Source of the DNA: JAHEFU01 sp020440645
GTDB taxonomy: Bacteria; 4484-113; JAFGCY01
Length of the DNA: 64,000 nt
Assembly: GCA_020440645.1 (NCBI GenBank)
Contig: JAGRNR010000005.1
Coordinates: 42,653 to 106,652 of the forward strand
Reading direction: 5' to 3'
The translations under genes were made by a program, and so were the position numbers. Of this stretch, positions 33,257 to 42,388 are shown one piece after another; position 1 is the first letter of the stretch; every line of letters starts with the position of its first letter. The notes under the pieces are model-generated. The model did no database searches, was not told the origin of the DNA, and saw only the letters and a list, made by a program, of their open reading frames with translations.

Positions 33257-33900
33257 TGAAGATCGCACCTTCTGTGCTGGCGAGTGACCTGGCGGATATC
33301 CAGTCCGGCCTGCGGCTGATGGAACAGACCGGCTGCGACATGGTGCACTGGGACGTGATGGACGGGCATTTCGTGCCCAACCTGACCTTCGGACCCGGCA
33401 CGATCCGCTGGGGCCGCAACCACTGCGACCTGCCCTTCGACGTGCACCTGATGGTGACCGACCCGATGATGTACCTGCCGCTGCTGACAGACGTCGGAGT
33501 TGAAATGGTCACATTCCAGATCGAGGTCACGAATTTCGCCCCGCGCCTGATCAGCCTGATGCGTGAGCTGGGCTTCAGGCCGAGCGTGGCGATCAACCCG
33601 CAGACCTCGCTTGTCGCCGTCGAGGAGATCCTCGACCTGGTTGACAACGTGCTGGTGATGAGCGTCGACCCCGGCTACGGCGGGCAGGAGTTCATGAGCT
33701 CGACCTTCGCCAAGCTGGAGAAGCTGATTGACTTCCGCGAGTCCCAGAGCCTGGTGTTCAGCATCCAGGTGGACGGCGGAGTGAACCTGAACAATGCCAG
33801 CGAGCTGGCCGCCACCGGCGTTGACAGCGTCGTCACCGGCAGCTCTTTCTTCCGCGCCGAGGACCATGCAGCCTTCGTCCAGCGGATCCGCAGCCTGTAG
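33256..33900 (+). CDS. rpe: Ribulose-phosphate 3-epimerase
   Basis: Rpe interconverts ribulose 5-phosphate and xylulose 5-phosphate in the pentose phosphate and Calvin pathways (cytoplasmic TIM barrel, metal-dependent). The 214 residues have all signatures: APSVLASDLADIQ at the start, VHWDVMDGHFVPNLTFGP with a catalytic Asp, FDVHLMV with a metal His, MSVDPGYGGQEF, and QVDGGVN with the second catalytic Asp. The start is GTG 33256, sharing its first base with the TAG stop of the PASTA gene (translational coupling). GGGGGGAGGAAG upstream can serve as ribosome binding site. metK follows 23 bases later, probably in the same transcript. Confidence 0.96.
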   Translation: MKIAPSVLASDLADIQSGLRLMEQTGCDMVHWDVMDGHFVPNLTFGPGTIRWGRNHCDLPFDVHLMVTDPMMYLPLLTDVGVEMVTFQIEVTNFAPRLISLMRELGFRPSVAINPQTSLVAVEEILDLVDNVLVMSVDPGYGGQEFMSSTFAKLEKLIDFRESQSLVFSIQVDGGVNLNNASELAATGVDSVVTGSSFFRAEDHAAFVQRIRSL

Positions 33901-33923
33901 CGGCTGCCGAGGAGAACCCGACA

Positions 33924-35141
33924 ATGCAAGAACACCTGTTCACCAGCGAGAGCGTCACCGAAGGCCATCCTGACAAGGTCTGTGACCGGATCAGCGACGC
34001 GATCCTTGACGACATCCTGGCCCATGACCCGCTGGCCCGCGTGGCCTGCGAGACCTGCACCAATACCGGGCTGGTGCTGGTGATCGGTGAGATCACCACC
34101 AGCCACTATGCCAACGTGCAGGAGATCGTACGCAACACGATCCGCCGCATCGGCTACACCGAGTCCAGTGGCCTCAGTGCTGAGCAGTGCGCGGTGCTGG
34201 TCAGTCTGGACGAGCAGAGTGCGGATATCGCCCAGGGTGTGAACGCCAGCCAGGAAGCACGCGACGGCAGCTCAGACCCGTTTGATGCGGTCGGTGCCGG
34301 AGACCAGGGCATGATGTTCGGATATGCCTCCACCGAGAGTGAGGATTTCCAGCGCGGCAGCTTCATGCCGATGCCGATCCAGCTGGCACATGCGCTGTCA
34401 CGGCGGCTGGCTGAGCTCAGGCATGCCAATCCCGGGCTCGGGCTCAGGCCTGATGGCAAGACCCAGGTCAGCGCACGCTACCGTGGCAGCGAGTTCCTCG
34501 GGATCCAGACCCTCGTCGTCAGCAGCCAGCACGAACCGGACCTGCCAGGCGGGAAACTGCATTCGATCGTGCGCGAGGACGTGATTGACGAGGTGGTGCC
34601 AGGCCGGCTGCGCCTGCCGGAGATGAAACTGCATGTCAACCCGACCGGCAAGTTCGTGATCGGCGGGCCGCAGGGTGACAGCGGCTTGACCGGCCGCAAG
34701 ATCATCGTTGACACCTACGGCGGCACAGCCAGGCACGGCGGTGGCGCCTTCAGCGGCAAGGACCCGACCAAGGTGGACCGCAGCGCCAGCTACTATGCGC
34801 GCTATGCCGCGAAGAACCTGGTGGCCGCCGGGGTTGCCGATCGGCTGGAGCTGCAGGTCAGCTATGCGATCGGGCTGTCACATCCGACCAGCCTGACCGT
34901 GGAATGCTTCGGCACGCAGCAGGTTCCGCTGGATCGTATCCAGGCCCTGCTGGACTCACGCGATATCTTCGACTTCCGTCCGCTGGCAATCATTGACAGG
35001 CTGCAGCTGCGCCAGACCCGCTACGAGCAGGTGTCCGCCTACGGCCACTTCGGCCGCACGGACCTTGACCTGCCCTGGGAGCGGCTCGACCAGGTCGATG
35101 CGCTCAGCCAGGCACTTGGCACGACTGCTGTCAGCGCCTAG
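33924..35141 (+). CDS. metK: S-adenosylmethionine synthetase
   Basis: MetK makes S-adenosylmethionine from methionine and ATP in the cytoplasm. The 405-residue protein has the three-domain family layout with FTSESVTEGHPDKVCDRISD at the N-terminus, GAGDQGMMFGYA (about residue 120), and the phosphate loop GGGAFSGKDPTKVDRSA (about 272). The ATG has GAGGAG nine bases upstream. It is the third gene of the PASTA-rpe-metK unit. No SAM riboswitch is seen in the 23-base gap, so any control acts from the operon promoter at 32222. It converges with the CRTAC1-like gene, whose stop lies 6 bases away. Confidence 0.96.
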   Translation: MQEHLFTSESVTEGHPDKVCDRISDAILDDILAHDPLARVACETCTNTGLVLVIGEITTSHYANVQEIVRNTIRRIGYTESSGLSAEQCAVLVSLDEQSADIAQGVNASQEARDGSSDPFDAVGAGDQGMMFGYASTESEDFQRGSFMPMPIQLAHALSRRLAELRHANPGLGLRPDGKTQVSARYRGSEFLGIQTLVVSSQHEPDLPGGKLHSIVREDVIDEVVPGRLRLPEMKLHVNPTGKFVIGGPQGDSGLTGRKIIVDTYGGTARHGGGAFSGKDPTKVDRSASYYARYAAKNLVAAGVADRLELQVSYAIGLSHPTSLTVECFGTQQVPLDRIQALLDSRDIFDFRPLAIIDRLQLRQTRYEQVSAYGHFGRTDLDLPWERLDQVDALSQALGTTAVSA

Positions 35142-35147
35142 CGCTGC

Positions 35148-38100
35148 CTACTGCTCAACCGTCACGCCGTCGCCACCAAGATCTGCGGCCATGCTGGTGC
35201 TGCCGTCGCTCCATGTGACCTCGAGCGCCTGCGGGCTGCGACCCGCCGGGATGGCGAAGTGCTGCGGCCCGACATAGCTGGACATGTAGCCCTGGCCGGC
35301 CTGCACCAGGCGGAACAGCTTGCTGCCGTCGTCCAGCGCCAGCATGATCACGGCGCCGCTGCCGAAGCGGTTTCCGGCCTTGCCGGCCAGCGTCACGTTG
35401 AAGCTGCCGCCGGCGGCTCCGCTGTGCTCCAGGCGCTTGGCCATGCCATTGCTGACAGTGACGATGATGTCCTGCATGCCGTCGGCATCAAGGTCGCATT
35501 CGACCACGCCACGGGCATCCTCATGGATGTTGACGCCGGCCACCGGCATGTCAACCGCGGTCCAGTTGCCACTGTCCTGCAGCAGCATCGTGGAGTAACC
35601 GAGGTTCCAGCGACCGGTCTCCGGCTGGGTCAGCTTGTAGTTCTCCGCCAGCAGCAGGTCCTTGTCACCATCACCATCGAAGTCCGAGGCGAGGATGCCG
35701 TAGACCGGTGACAGCTGGGCCATCATCGGCAGCTGACTTGCGCTGAAGCCGCCATTGCCGTCGGACATGAACAGCGTGTTGTGCAGGTCAGCCGCCTCAT
35801 ACTTCTCCGGCAGCTGTGAGGGGTCACCGTATATGTCCTCGAAGCTGGCGTTGGCAAAGTCGTCCCACTTCGGGAAGCGCTCTTGGATGCTTGGCATCGC
35901 GTAGCCGCTGCAGGACCGCCCGCGGCCCGGCAGGTAGCCGCCGCCGCTCTTGTTCTTGGCCTCGATCAGGTCACGGTCGCCGTCACCTTCCATGTCGCCC
36001 GCGAACATCGTGTAGGGCTTCTCCGCGCTCGGGTGGTACTTTGTGTTCTGGCCCCAGTTGCCGGCCACGATGTCGATGTTGCCATCCTCGTTCAGGTCGG
36101 CCAGGCAGAGTGACTGCCACATGCCGCTGGCGCTGACAGCCTGCTTCGCGCCGAAGCTGCCGCCGTTGTTGGCCAGCCAGCTGACGGTGCCGAATTCCTC
36201 GCAGACCACGAGGTCCTGGTCGCCGTCATGGTCCATGTCGGCGAACTGCGCATCGCTGATGCAGCCCATCACCGGCTGGCCGCCGCTGAAGTCGTGCACG
36301 CTGAAGCCACCCTTGCCGTCATTGCGCAGGAACACGCTTGTTGCGGGCAGGGCGAAACGATGCGGCACCTGGCGGCCGGCCACGAACAGGTCCTGGTCGC
36401 CATCGCCGTCAATGTCTGCTGCGCATACGCTGCCGCTGGAGATGTTCGTGCCGGGCACGGTGCTGGCCTTCAGCCCGTCCTCCATATTGAGCACGATCAC
36501 GTCGTCATACAGGTCGGAGTCCGGGTAGGCCTCCATCGAGCCGTTCGAGATGTACAGGTCTGGACGCTCGTCGCCGTTGGCATCAAACCACAGCACCGCC
36601 ATTTCCTCGCGGTCCCGCTTGTTGATGTCGGCTGCCGTGCTGCTGCTTTCAAGATTGCCACTGCCGTCATTGAGCTTGAGGCGCCCGCTCTGGCCGGCGG
36701 CACCGGCGAAGTACACATCGAGGTCGCCATCGAGGTCAGAGTCGGCCACGCCGACACCACCACCGAGGTAGCTGCGCATGATCGGCAGCAGCAGCTCAGC
36801 GGCGAATTCCTCCTTGTCAGTGTCGCGTTCATCGCGGCTGAAGTCCATGTCAGCCTGGGCGAACATCGGGTCGTAGGACGGCGCAGTGAAGTCCGGCAGG
36901 TTGTCACGGCGCCTGACGGACCACAGCAGGCCGGCGTCGAGGTTCTCCTCAGTCTGCAGCTTGCCGTCCGGCCAGCGTATCTCAAGCCGGTCAACCTTCG
37001 TATTGCCACCGAGGCCGAGGTGCACCCGCGGGCTGACGCCGCTGCCGATGCCGCGCCCGATCACCACTGTGTCAGCGAAGATCGCGTCGCCGCAGTAGGC
37101 AGTCAGCTTGCTGCCGACGCCGAAGGCATTGGCGCCGTCCTGGCTGAGCTCGACGGCGATGAAGTTGCCGCAGTCCAGCTCGTTGCGCCAGACCTGCAGG
37201 TCACCGTTGGTCTGGTTGGCGATGATGTCCAGGTCGCCGTCGCCGTCGATGTCGTCAATCACGGTGCCGGTGTCGATCGTGTTGCCGGTCATGCCCCAGT
37301 TGCCGCTGGCTCGCTTGTAGTCGAGCGGGCTGTCGGCGGTGAAGATCACGTCCTCAGCCGGGGCGCTGCCCATCTCCTTCATGAACTGCTTGACCGCCTC
37401 ACGGCCCTGGCTCTCGCCGATCTGCTTGATCTGGTTCTGGTAGTCCACATTCATGGCGGTCATCGTCAGGTAGCCGTTGGCAACGAACAGCTCGGGGATG
37501 CCGCTGTAGTCCAGGTCTGCGATGCGCGCCGTCCAGGACCACTCGCTGGACTTCACCCCGGCCAGCGAGGAGATGTCGGTCATCCAGCCCTGGCCGCGGT
37601 TGAGCTGCAGCATGTTGTGCATCATCTGCTGCGGGTTGCTGTTGACCAGCACGTCGCGGAAGTCGTACATGTCGCCGCTCATCAGCTTGCTGGCCTTGTA
37701 CTCGTTTGGCGACATGTCCAGGCAGAACAGGTCGATGCGTCCGTCGCCGTTGATGTCGCCACTGTCGCATCCCATCGAGAACCAGGGCGTGCGCCTCAGC
37801 ATCGTGGTGGCATGGTCCGTGAATGTGCCGTCGCCATTGTTGATGTAGTAGCGGTCGTTGGTGGAGTAGTCGCTGGAGACGAACAGGTCCATGTAGCCGT
37901 CATCGTTGTAGTCGGCCGGCATCGCCTGCCAGCTCCAGCTCAGCCCGTCGATCCCGGCGGCTGATGTGCCGTCCGTGAACTTGCCGCTGCCGTCATTGAT
38001 CAGCAGCAGGTCCAGCTCGGGGCGGATCACGATGCTGTTGATGTCCACGCCCTGCGCCACCATCGCGTCGTCATTGGTCATGCGCGGGTCGAAGGAGTGC

Positions 38101-38753
38101 GAGCAGACGTAGAGGTCTAGGTCGCCATCCGGCTCAACATCAAATGCGGCGATGCTCGAAGTGGCATTGGTGGCAGTGGTGCCACGCTGGGATGCTTCGT
38201 TGGTGAACTTGCCGCGCCCGTCATTGATGTACAGCCGGTCGTCCGCACCACGCACGCCGAGGTAGAGGTCCTGGTCGCCGTCGCCCTCGATGTCGACGAA
38301 CAGCGCACCGAAGGTCTCGTGCCCGGCCACGGCGAGGTCATCCCCGCTGTCGGCGGTCACGTCGCGGAAGCGGAAGCCGCCCTCGCCGATGTAGAGCCTG
38401 TTGTCAGTCTCCATCCCGCAGAGGAACAGGTCGAGGATCCCGTCGCCGTTGACATCCCCGCAGGCCAGGCCGGCCTGGCTGGCCCGGTCCTCCGCGATGA
38501 AGTCGATGTCATCGGCCCGGTTGTCAAACTCGATCCCGGTCTCGTCGCCACCGAGCAGCACGAACTTGCCACTGCCGGGGCCGCTGTCATTCAGCTTGCT
38601 TGAGCTCAGGAAGTCGTCGACGGCGGTGCCGCCGGTCCGGCCTGCATTCGTGCCCTTGCTTTGCGTGTCGCTTCCGTTGTCACAGGAAGGAAGTAGCCCG
38701 CAAGTCAGCAGCAATAAGGTGGCCACTACAGTAGTGCTTCTGCTTGTCATCAT
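35148..38753 (-). CDS. CRTAC1-family lipoprotein with FG-GAP/VCBS repeats and ASPIC/UnbV domains, 1201 aa
   Basis: Lipobox LLPSC gives lipid-Cys at residue 24. Long arrays of integrin-like FG-GAP/VCBS repeats with Ca-binding DxDxDGxxD loops run through the protein (GDVNGDGILDLFLCG, DIEGDGDQDLYLG, DINGDGRIDLFC, DIDGDGDLDIIAN, DIDGDGDQDLFVAG, DFDGDGDKDLLLA). Around residues 535-605 is an ASPIC/UnbV domain (GVGSKLTAYCGD, VHLGLGGNTKVDRLEIRWPDG). A second, weaker ASPIC-like module ends the protein (GSGAVIMLALDDGSKLFR, ALEVTWSDG). The two halves may be an internal duplication. Related CRTAC1 proteins are common surface proteins in other bacteria, thought to bind polysaccharide or other ligands. The function here is unknown. 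Confidence 0.9.
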   Translation of the reverse strand: MMTSRSTTVVATLLLLTCGLLPSCDNGSDTQSKGTNAGRTGGTAVDDFLSSSKLNDSGPGSGKFVLLGGDETGIEFDNRADDIDFIAEDRASQAGLACGDVNGDGILDLFLCGMETDNRLYIGEGGFRFRDVTADSGDDLAVAGHETFGALFVDIEGDGDQDLYLGVRGADDRLYINDGRGKFTNEASQRGTTATNATSSIAAFDVEPDGDLDLYVCSHSFDPRMTNDDAMVAQGVDINSIVIRPELDLLLINDGSGKFTDGTSAAGIDGLSWSWQAMPADYNDDGYMDLFVSSDYSTNDRYYINNGDGTFTDHATTMLRRTPWFSMGCDSGDINGDGRIDLFCLDMSPNEYKASKLMSGDMYDFRDVLVNSNPQQMMHNMLQLNRGQGWMTDISSLAGVKSSEWSWTARIADLDYSGIPELFVANGYLTMTAMNVDYQNQIKQIGESQGREAVKQFMKEMGSAPAEDVIFTADSPLDYKRASGNWGMTGNTIDTGTVIDDIDGDGDLDIIANQTNGDLQVWRNELDCGNFIAVELSQDGANAFGVGSKLTAYCGDAIFADTVVIGRGIGSGVSPRVHLGLGGNTKVDRLEIRWPDGKLQTEENLDAGLLWSVRRRDNLPDFTAPSYDPMFAQADMDFSRDERDTDKEEFAAELLLPIMRSYLGGGVGVADSDLDGDLDVYFAGAAGQSGRLKLNDGSGNLESSSTAADINKRDREEMAVLWFDANGDERPDLYISNGSMEAYPDSDLYDDVIVLNMEDGLKASTVPGTNISSGSVCAADIDGDGDQDLFVAGRQVPHRFALPATSVFLRNDGKGGFSVHDFSGGQPVMGCISDAQFADMDHDGDQDLVVCEEFGTVSWLANNGGSFGAKQAVSASGMWQSLCLADLNEDGNIDIVAGNWGQNTKYHPSAEKPYTMFAGDMEGDGDRDLIEAKNKSGGGYLPGRGRSCSGYAMPSIQERFPKWDDFANASFEDIYGDPSQLPEKYEAADLHNTLFMSDGNGGFSASQLPMMAQLSPVYGILASDFDGDGDKDLLLAENYKLTQPETGRWNLGYSTMLLQDSGNWTAVDMPVAGVNIHEDARGVVECDLDADGMQDIIVTVSNGMAKRLEHSGAAGGSFNVTLAGKAGNRFGSGAVIMLALDDGSKLFRLVQAGQGYMSSYVGPQHFAIPAGRSPQALEVTWSDGSTSMAADLGGDGVTVEQ

Positions 38754-38852
38754 TCCGCCTCTGCGAATCGCTAGGATATTTCAGCTTCCTGATTATATCC
38801 CGGTAAAGCTGACGCGCAGGCAAATGACAGAAATTGCAATAGTCTATTTTAC

Positions 38853-40445
38853 TTAATGCGACTGCGAAATCATTCTTATGAGTGACAGCATCGCCTCCGG
38901 CAGTCCGGTTGACAACCAGTCCAGCCGGCTGCGCTCCTGTCCGGTATGTGCTCCGCTGCCCCATGGGCCTAGATTCAGCACCGGGCAGGCCAGTGATTCC
39001 AGCATCTCAATATCATCGGGCTGTTGATCAAGAGCACTGCATTTCCCAAGCAGCTCAGGTACTCCGCCCTGCCAGGCGAAGGCACTCATGTCGGAGATGT
39101 ACGGATAGATGTGGAAGTGAGTCAGGCCCTGTTCCTCGCACAGCCTGCGCATGATATCTAGTCGGTCCTGGTCATTTTCAATGCGGCAGGGATACCAGGG
39201 ATGCAGCAGGCTGGCCACAACCGTCGCCCGGCCCTGTGGCAGGCGCGCCCCCAGCCAATTGACGACCTCTATTCCGCGCTGGCGCTCATCCTCGTGGCTG
39301 GCTGCGGCTCGGGCTTCAGCCAGCAGGACATGTGGCTCGCGCTGCATGTTTGCCGCGCTGCGGTCCAGCAGCGTTGCAAAGTCGATCACTTCGGGCCGGC
39401 GGGCATCGCGTTGTGGTGTTATGTCAGCGCGGGCCACGAAGCGGTTGTAGCGCTTGCGCATCTCGGAGTCATAGCGCCGCACTAGCCGGCGGATCTCTTG
39501 CAGGGTGTCGCGCCAGAGCCGCTTGCTGTCCGCTGCGATGTTGAACACGTTGGCATACAGCGAAGCGCTTTCCACCGTCATCACGTCGTAGCGGCGGCGG
39601 CGGTCAGCCAGGTGCAGCACGGTGGGCGGCGGCAGCCATTCGCCGCGGTGGCCCTGCAGGAACTTTCGGTCATGCTCGACTGCGAATGCAAGGTATCCCG
39701 CCAGTGATGCGGCATTGACCCCCCCGAAAGGTGAACCGGCATGTGTCGTGGTGCCGAGCACCGTCAGGCCCAGCGTGAACTTGCCGATCGTGCCGCTGTA
39801 GATGAAGTGGCGCTCGTCGCCCTCGAACAGCGGGGACATGTAGTCTGCATTGACAATCTGCACCAGCTCCAGCCCCCGCTCCCGGCGAAGGCGGTTCAGC
39901 TCGGGCAGGGCAGCGTACAACCCACGGCTCTGGCTCTCCTCGTCCGGGGTGATGAGCAGCACAAGGTTGAGCGGCAGTTCATTCTCACTGGCAAGGGTGC
40001 GAAACAGTTCGATGATCACGGCGATGCCGCTTTTCATGTCCAGCCAGCCGCGGCCGAACACCCAGTCCGGATCCGCGGCAGCCGCCTTCAAATCGGGATC
40101 ACTGCCTGCTGCATAGGCCTGTCGCAGGGCTTCAGTGTCCAGTGCGCGATCAGCCAGGCTGCCGTAGGGTTCCAGCCCGACCACGTCGTAGTGGCCCATT
40201 AATACTATGGTGCGTTTTGTCTCCACGGGGCTACGCCAGAACGCCATCAGTGCCGGGGGGCAATGCCCATAATCCGTCTCTATACGCTGCAGGCTGACCC
40301 CCGGCAGGCTTCCGCATTCGCGCTGGAGCAGGTCGTGCAGGTGATCCCCGAGCTCGCGTTCACCCTTTGTTCCGACCACCGAATCAATGCGCACGAGCTC
40401 GCCCGTCAGCTCGATGATGCGTTTGCTTGAGAATCCCTCCGCCAC
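38853..40445 (-). CDS. M20-family metallopeptidase, RocB-like, 530 aa
   Basis: Metal-ligand and catalytic motifs of M20 peptidases are present in order: MGHYDVVG (about residue 83, first ligand His and Asp), FGRGWLDMKSG (bridging Asp), TPDEESQSRG (catalytic Glu), and near the C-terminus GPWGSGAHTGQE (ligand His). Length and the extended C-terminal half fit the RocB branch, named after a Bacillus arginine-utilisation gene whose exact reaction is unsettled. It is probably cytoplasmic, as no signal peptide is seen. The start is GTG 40445, divergent from pgk; no strong ribosome binding site precedes it and a TATCCT hexamer lies 7 bases upstream. No arginine-catabolic genes are nearby. Confidence 0.9.
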   Translation of the reverse strand: MAEGFSSKRIIELTGELVRIDSVVGTKGERELGDHLHDLLQRECGSLPGVSLQRIETDYGHCPPALMAFWRSPVETKRTIVLMGHYDVVGLEPYGSLADRALDTEALRQAYAAGSDPDLKAAAADPDWVFGRGWLDMKSGIAVIIELFRTLASENELPLNLVLLITPDEESQSRGLYAALPELNRLRRERGLELVQIVNADYMSPLFEGDERHFIYSGTIGKFTLGLTVLGTTTHAGSPFGGVNAASLAGYLAFAVEHDRKFLQGHRGEWLPPPTVLHLADRRRRYDVMTVESASLYANVFNIAADSKRLWRDTLQEIRRLVRRYDSEMRKRYNRFVARADITPQRDARRPEVIDFATLLDRSAANMQREPHVLLAEARAAASHEDERQRGIEVVNWLGARLPQGRATVVASLLHPWYPCRIENDQDRLDIMRRLCEEQGLTHFHIYPYISDMSAFAWQGGVPELLGKCSALDQQPDDIEMLESLACPVLNLGPWGSGAHTGQERSRLDWLSTGLPEAMLSLIRMISQSH

Positions 40446-40480
40446 GGCTAAGAGGATAACAGGGGCCGTGCGGCGAGTAA

Positions 40481-40486
40481 TAGAAT
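40481..40486 (+). promoter_or_regulatory. -10 hexamer for pgk
   Basis: TAGAAT lies 22 bases upstream of ATG 40509. The short leader holds GAGGGAGAG, a strong ribosome binding site. Confidence 0.5.
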
Positions 40487-40508
40487 ATGGGCGCGAGGGA
40501 GAGCAGAC

Positions 40509-41729
40509 ATGAAACTCAGGACAATCGACTCACTTGACGTGGCCGGCAAGCGCGTGCTGATGCGCGTGGATTTCAACGTGCCGCTGAAGGAGGGCCGCGT
40601 GACGGATGACACCCGCATCCGCGCCGCCCTGCCCACGATGGTGGAACTGCTGAAGCGTGGGGCGAGGCTGGTGCTGTGCTCACACCTCGGCCGGCCCGAT
40701 GGGCAGGTGGTGGACAAGCTGCGCCTTGAGCCGCTGGTGCCGGTGCTGCGCGATGCGCTCAACTCGGCGCTGGCGCTGGAGCACCTTGCCCCGCTGGAAG
40801 TATTCCTGAGCCCGGATGTGGCAGGAGAGGGTGCCCAGAGGACCATCGCCGCCGCCGGTAACAACATCGTGCTGCTGGAGAACATGCGCTTCGAGCCGGG
40901 CGAGGAAGCGAATGACCCGGATTTCTGCCGGCAGCTTGCAGCGCTCGCCGACTGTTACGTCAGTGATGCCTTCGGCACGGTACACCGGGCGCATGCCTCC
41001 ACGGAAGGCGTGGCGCACCTGTTGCCATCCGCGGCTGGCCGGCTGGTTGAAGCTGAGGTCAGCGCCCTTTCCAAGGTGATTGACGACCCGGTCCGTCCGC
41101 TGGTGATCGTGATGGGTGGCGCCAAGATCTCCGGCAAGCTGGAAGTGCTTGAAAGCCTGATCCCACTGGCGGACAGTGTCTGTATCGGCGGGGCGATGGC
41201 CAATACCTTCCTCGCCGCCCAGGGCCACAACACCGGCAACAGCCTCGTCGAGCAGTCGATGTTGCCGGAAGCGCTGCGAATGCTGGAGCTTGCAAAGCAG
41301 AAGGACACGGCCCTGATCCTGCCGCTGGATTACCGCGTCGGTGAGAAGTTTGACAACACCGAGACTTGCGAGCTGCGCCCAGCGGATGGCCTACAGGATG
41401 GCGACGTGGCGCTGGACATCGGGGACGCAACGCTGGAGAAGTACCACGAGGTGATCTGGGAGGCCCAGACCGTGTTCTGGAACGGCCCGATGGGTGTGTT
41501 CGAGCAGGAGCGCTTCGCCGCAGGCACACTCGGCATCGCCCGCACCCTGGCCGCGGTCAGCGACCGTGGGGCAGTCACGATCGTCGGCGGCGGGGAGAGC
41601 GTGGCCGCTGTCAACCGCGCCAAAGTGGCGGGCCACCTGACTCATGTCAGCACAGGCGGCGGCGCTTCGCTGGAGTTCGTCGCCGGCGATGAGCTGCCGG
41701 GCCTGAAGGTGCTGGAGGAAGCAGGCTAA
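40509..41729 (+). CDS. pgk: Phosphoglycerate kinase
   Basis: Pgk transfers phosphate from 1,3-bisphosphoglycerate to ADP in glycolysis (reverse in gluconeogenesis), in the cytoplasm. The 406 residues carry the standard signatures: RVLMRVDFNVPL (about residue 17), CSHLGRPDG, ENMRFEPGEEAND, DAFGTVHRAHAS, MGGAKISGKLEVL, FWNGPMGVFE, and GGGESVAAVNRA then STGGGASLEF. Start and ribosome binding site are unambiguous. gap and tpi genes are not adjacent. The stop overlaps by four bases with the stop of the convergent acetyltransferase gene. Confidence 0.97.
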   Translation: MKLRTIDSLDVAGKRVLMRVDFNVPLKEGRVTDDTRIRAALPTMVELLKRGARLVLCSHLGRPDGQVVDKLRLEPLVPVLRDALNSALALEHLAPLEVFLSPDVAGEGAQRTIAAAGNNIVLLENMRFEPGEEANDPDFCRQLAALADCYVSDAFGTVHRAHASTEGVAHLLPSAAGRLVEAEVSALSKVIDDPVRPLVIVMGGAKISGKLEVLESLIPLADSVCIGGAMANTFLAAQGHNTGNSLVEQSMLPEALRMLELAKQKDTALILPLDYRVGEKFDNTETCELRPADGLQDGDVALDIGDATLEKYHEVIWEAQTVFWNGPMGVFEQERFAAGTLGIARTLAAVSDRGAVTIVGGGESVAAVNRAKVAGHLTHVSTGGGASLEFVAGDELPGLKVLEEAG

Positions 41730-42316
41730 CCCGACACTTCGCGAATGCTGTCCACCAGCCTGGCCCGTACATCAGGCCATTCGCTGCGGATGATGGAGTA
41801 GTAGAAGGTTGAGCGGTAGCTGCCGTCGGTACGCCGGCGGTTCTCGCGGATGATGCCTTCGAAGCTGGCACCGATGCCTTCCAGGGCATTGCGGCTCGGC
41901 GCGTTGTCAGCATCACCCATGAACTCCACACGGTTCACTTCAAGGTCGTCAAAGGCATGGTCTAGCAACAGCAGCTTGCTGGCCCGGTTGCGCCCGGTGC
42001 GCTGCCACTTCGGCCCGAACCAGGTGTAGCCGATCTCGACGCTGTCATCATGCGCCTGCACGTTCATGTAGCTGGTTCCGCCGATCGCCTTCCCGCTGGC
42101 GATGTCAATCACGGCAAAGGCCACCCGGCTGGTGTCTCGGCACATCTTCAGCGAATGTTCGATGTAGCCGGCCATGTCGCCCTCGAGGAAGCGGTAGAAG
42201 GACCACTGCCAGGTGCCCGGCTGGAAGGCCTCCTCGAGATCGGCCAGGTGGTCCATGGACAGGGGTTCCAGCCTGACTGTCGGCCCCTCGATTGTGATCG
42301 GCTGCGGGATGTGCAT
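41726..42316 (-). CDS. GNAT-family N-acetyltransferase (RimJ/RimL-like), 196 aa
   Basis: The fold signature of GNAT enzymes is visible: GPTVRLEPLSMDHLADLEEAF at the N-terminus, AFAVIDIASGKAIGGTSYMNV and VEIGYTWFGPKWQRTGRN (acetyl-CoA loop region, with the Q/R-x-x-G-x-G/A pattern only loosely kept), then LEVNRVEFMGDADNAPSRNALE and FEGIIRENRR. This is the RimJ/RimL-like branch, which acetylates protein N-termini or small amines; the substrate is unknown. ATG 42316 is preferred. A longer TTG frame from 42334 runs through a TATCAT hexamer located 6 bases before this ATG, another leaderless-type promoter. Confidence 0.88.
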   Translation of the reverse strand: MHIPQPITIEGPTVRLEPLSMDHLADLEEAFQPGTWQWSFYRFLEGDMAGYIEHSLKMCRDTSRVAFAVIDIASGKAIGGTSYMNVQAHDDSVEIGYTWFGPKWQRTGRNRASKLLLLDHAFDDLEVNRVEFMGDADNAPSRNALEGIGASFEGIIRENRRRTDGSYRSTFYYSIIRSEWPDVRARLVDSIREVSG

Positions 42317-42322
42317 ATGGAA

Positions 42323-42328
42323 ATGATA
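42323..42328 (-). promoter_or_regulatory. -10 hexamer of leaderless-type GNAT gene
   Basis: TATCAT on the minus strand ends 6 bases before ATG 42316. No Shine-Dalgarno is visible. Confidence 0.4.
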
Positions 42329-42388
42329 CGGCAAGCTGCACGCACCGGCAGCCTGGGGCAGGGATCTTCAGCGGATCCCTGTATGGCC

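Noticed and set aside
33901..33923. SAM riboswitch before metK
   Set aside because: The gap from rpe is only 23 bases and holds just a ribosome binding site; no room for a riboswitch.
36228..37964. 578-codon open frame antisense to the CRTAC1-like gene, and 444 codons antisense to the Cys-rich gene (3544-4878)
   Set aside because: Both are composition shadows. The sense strands carry signal peptides and clear repeat motifs, and the antisense products have no recognisable features.
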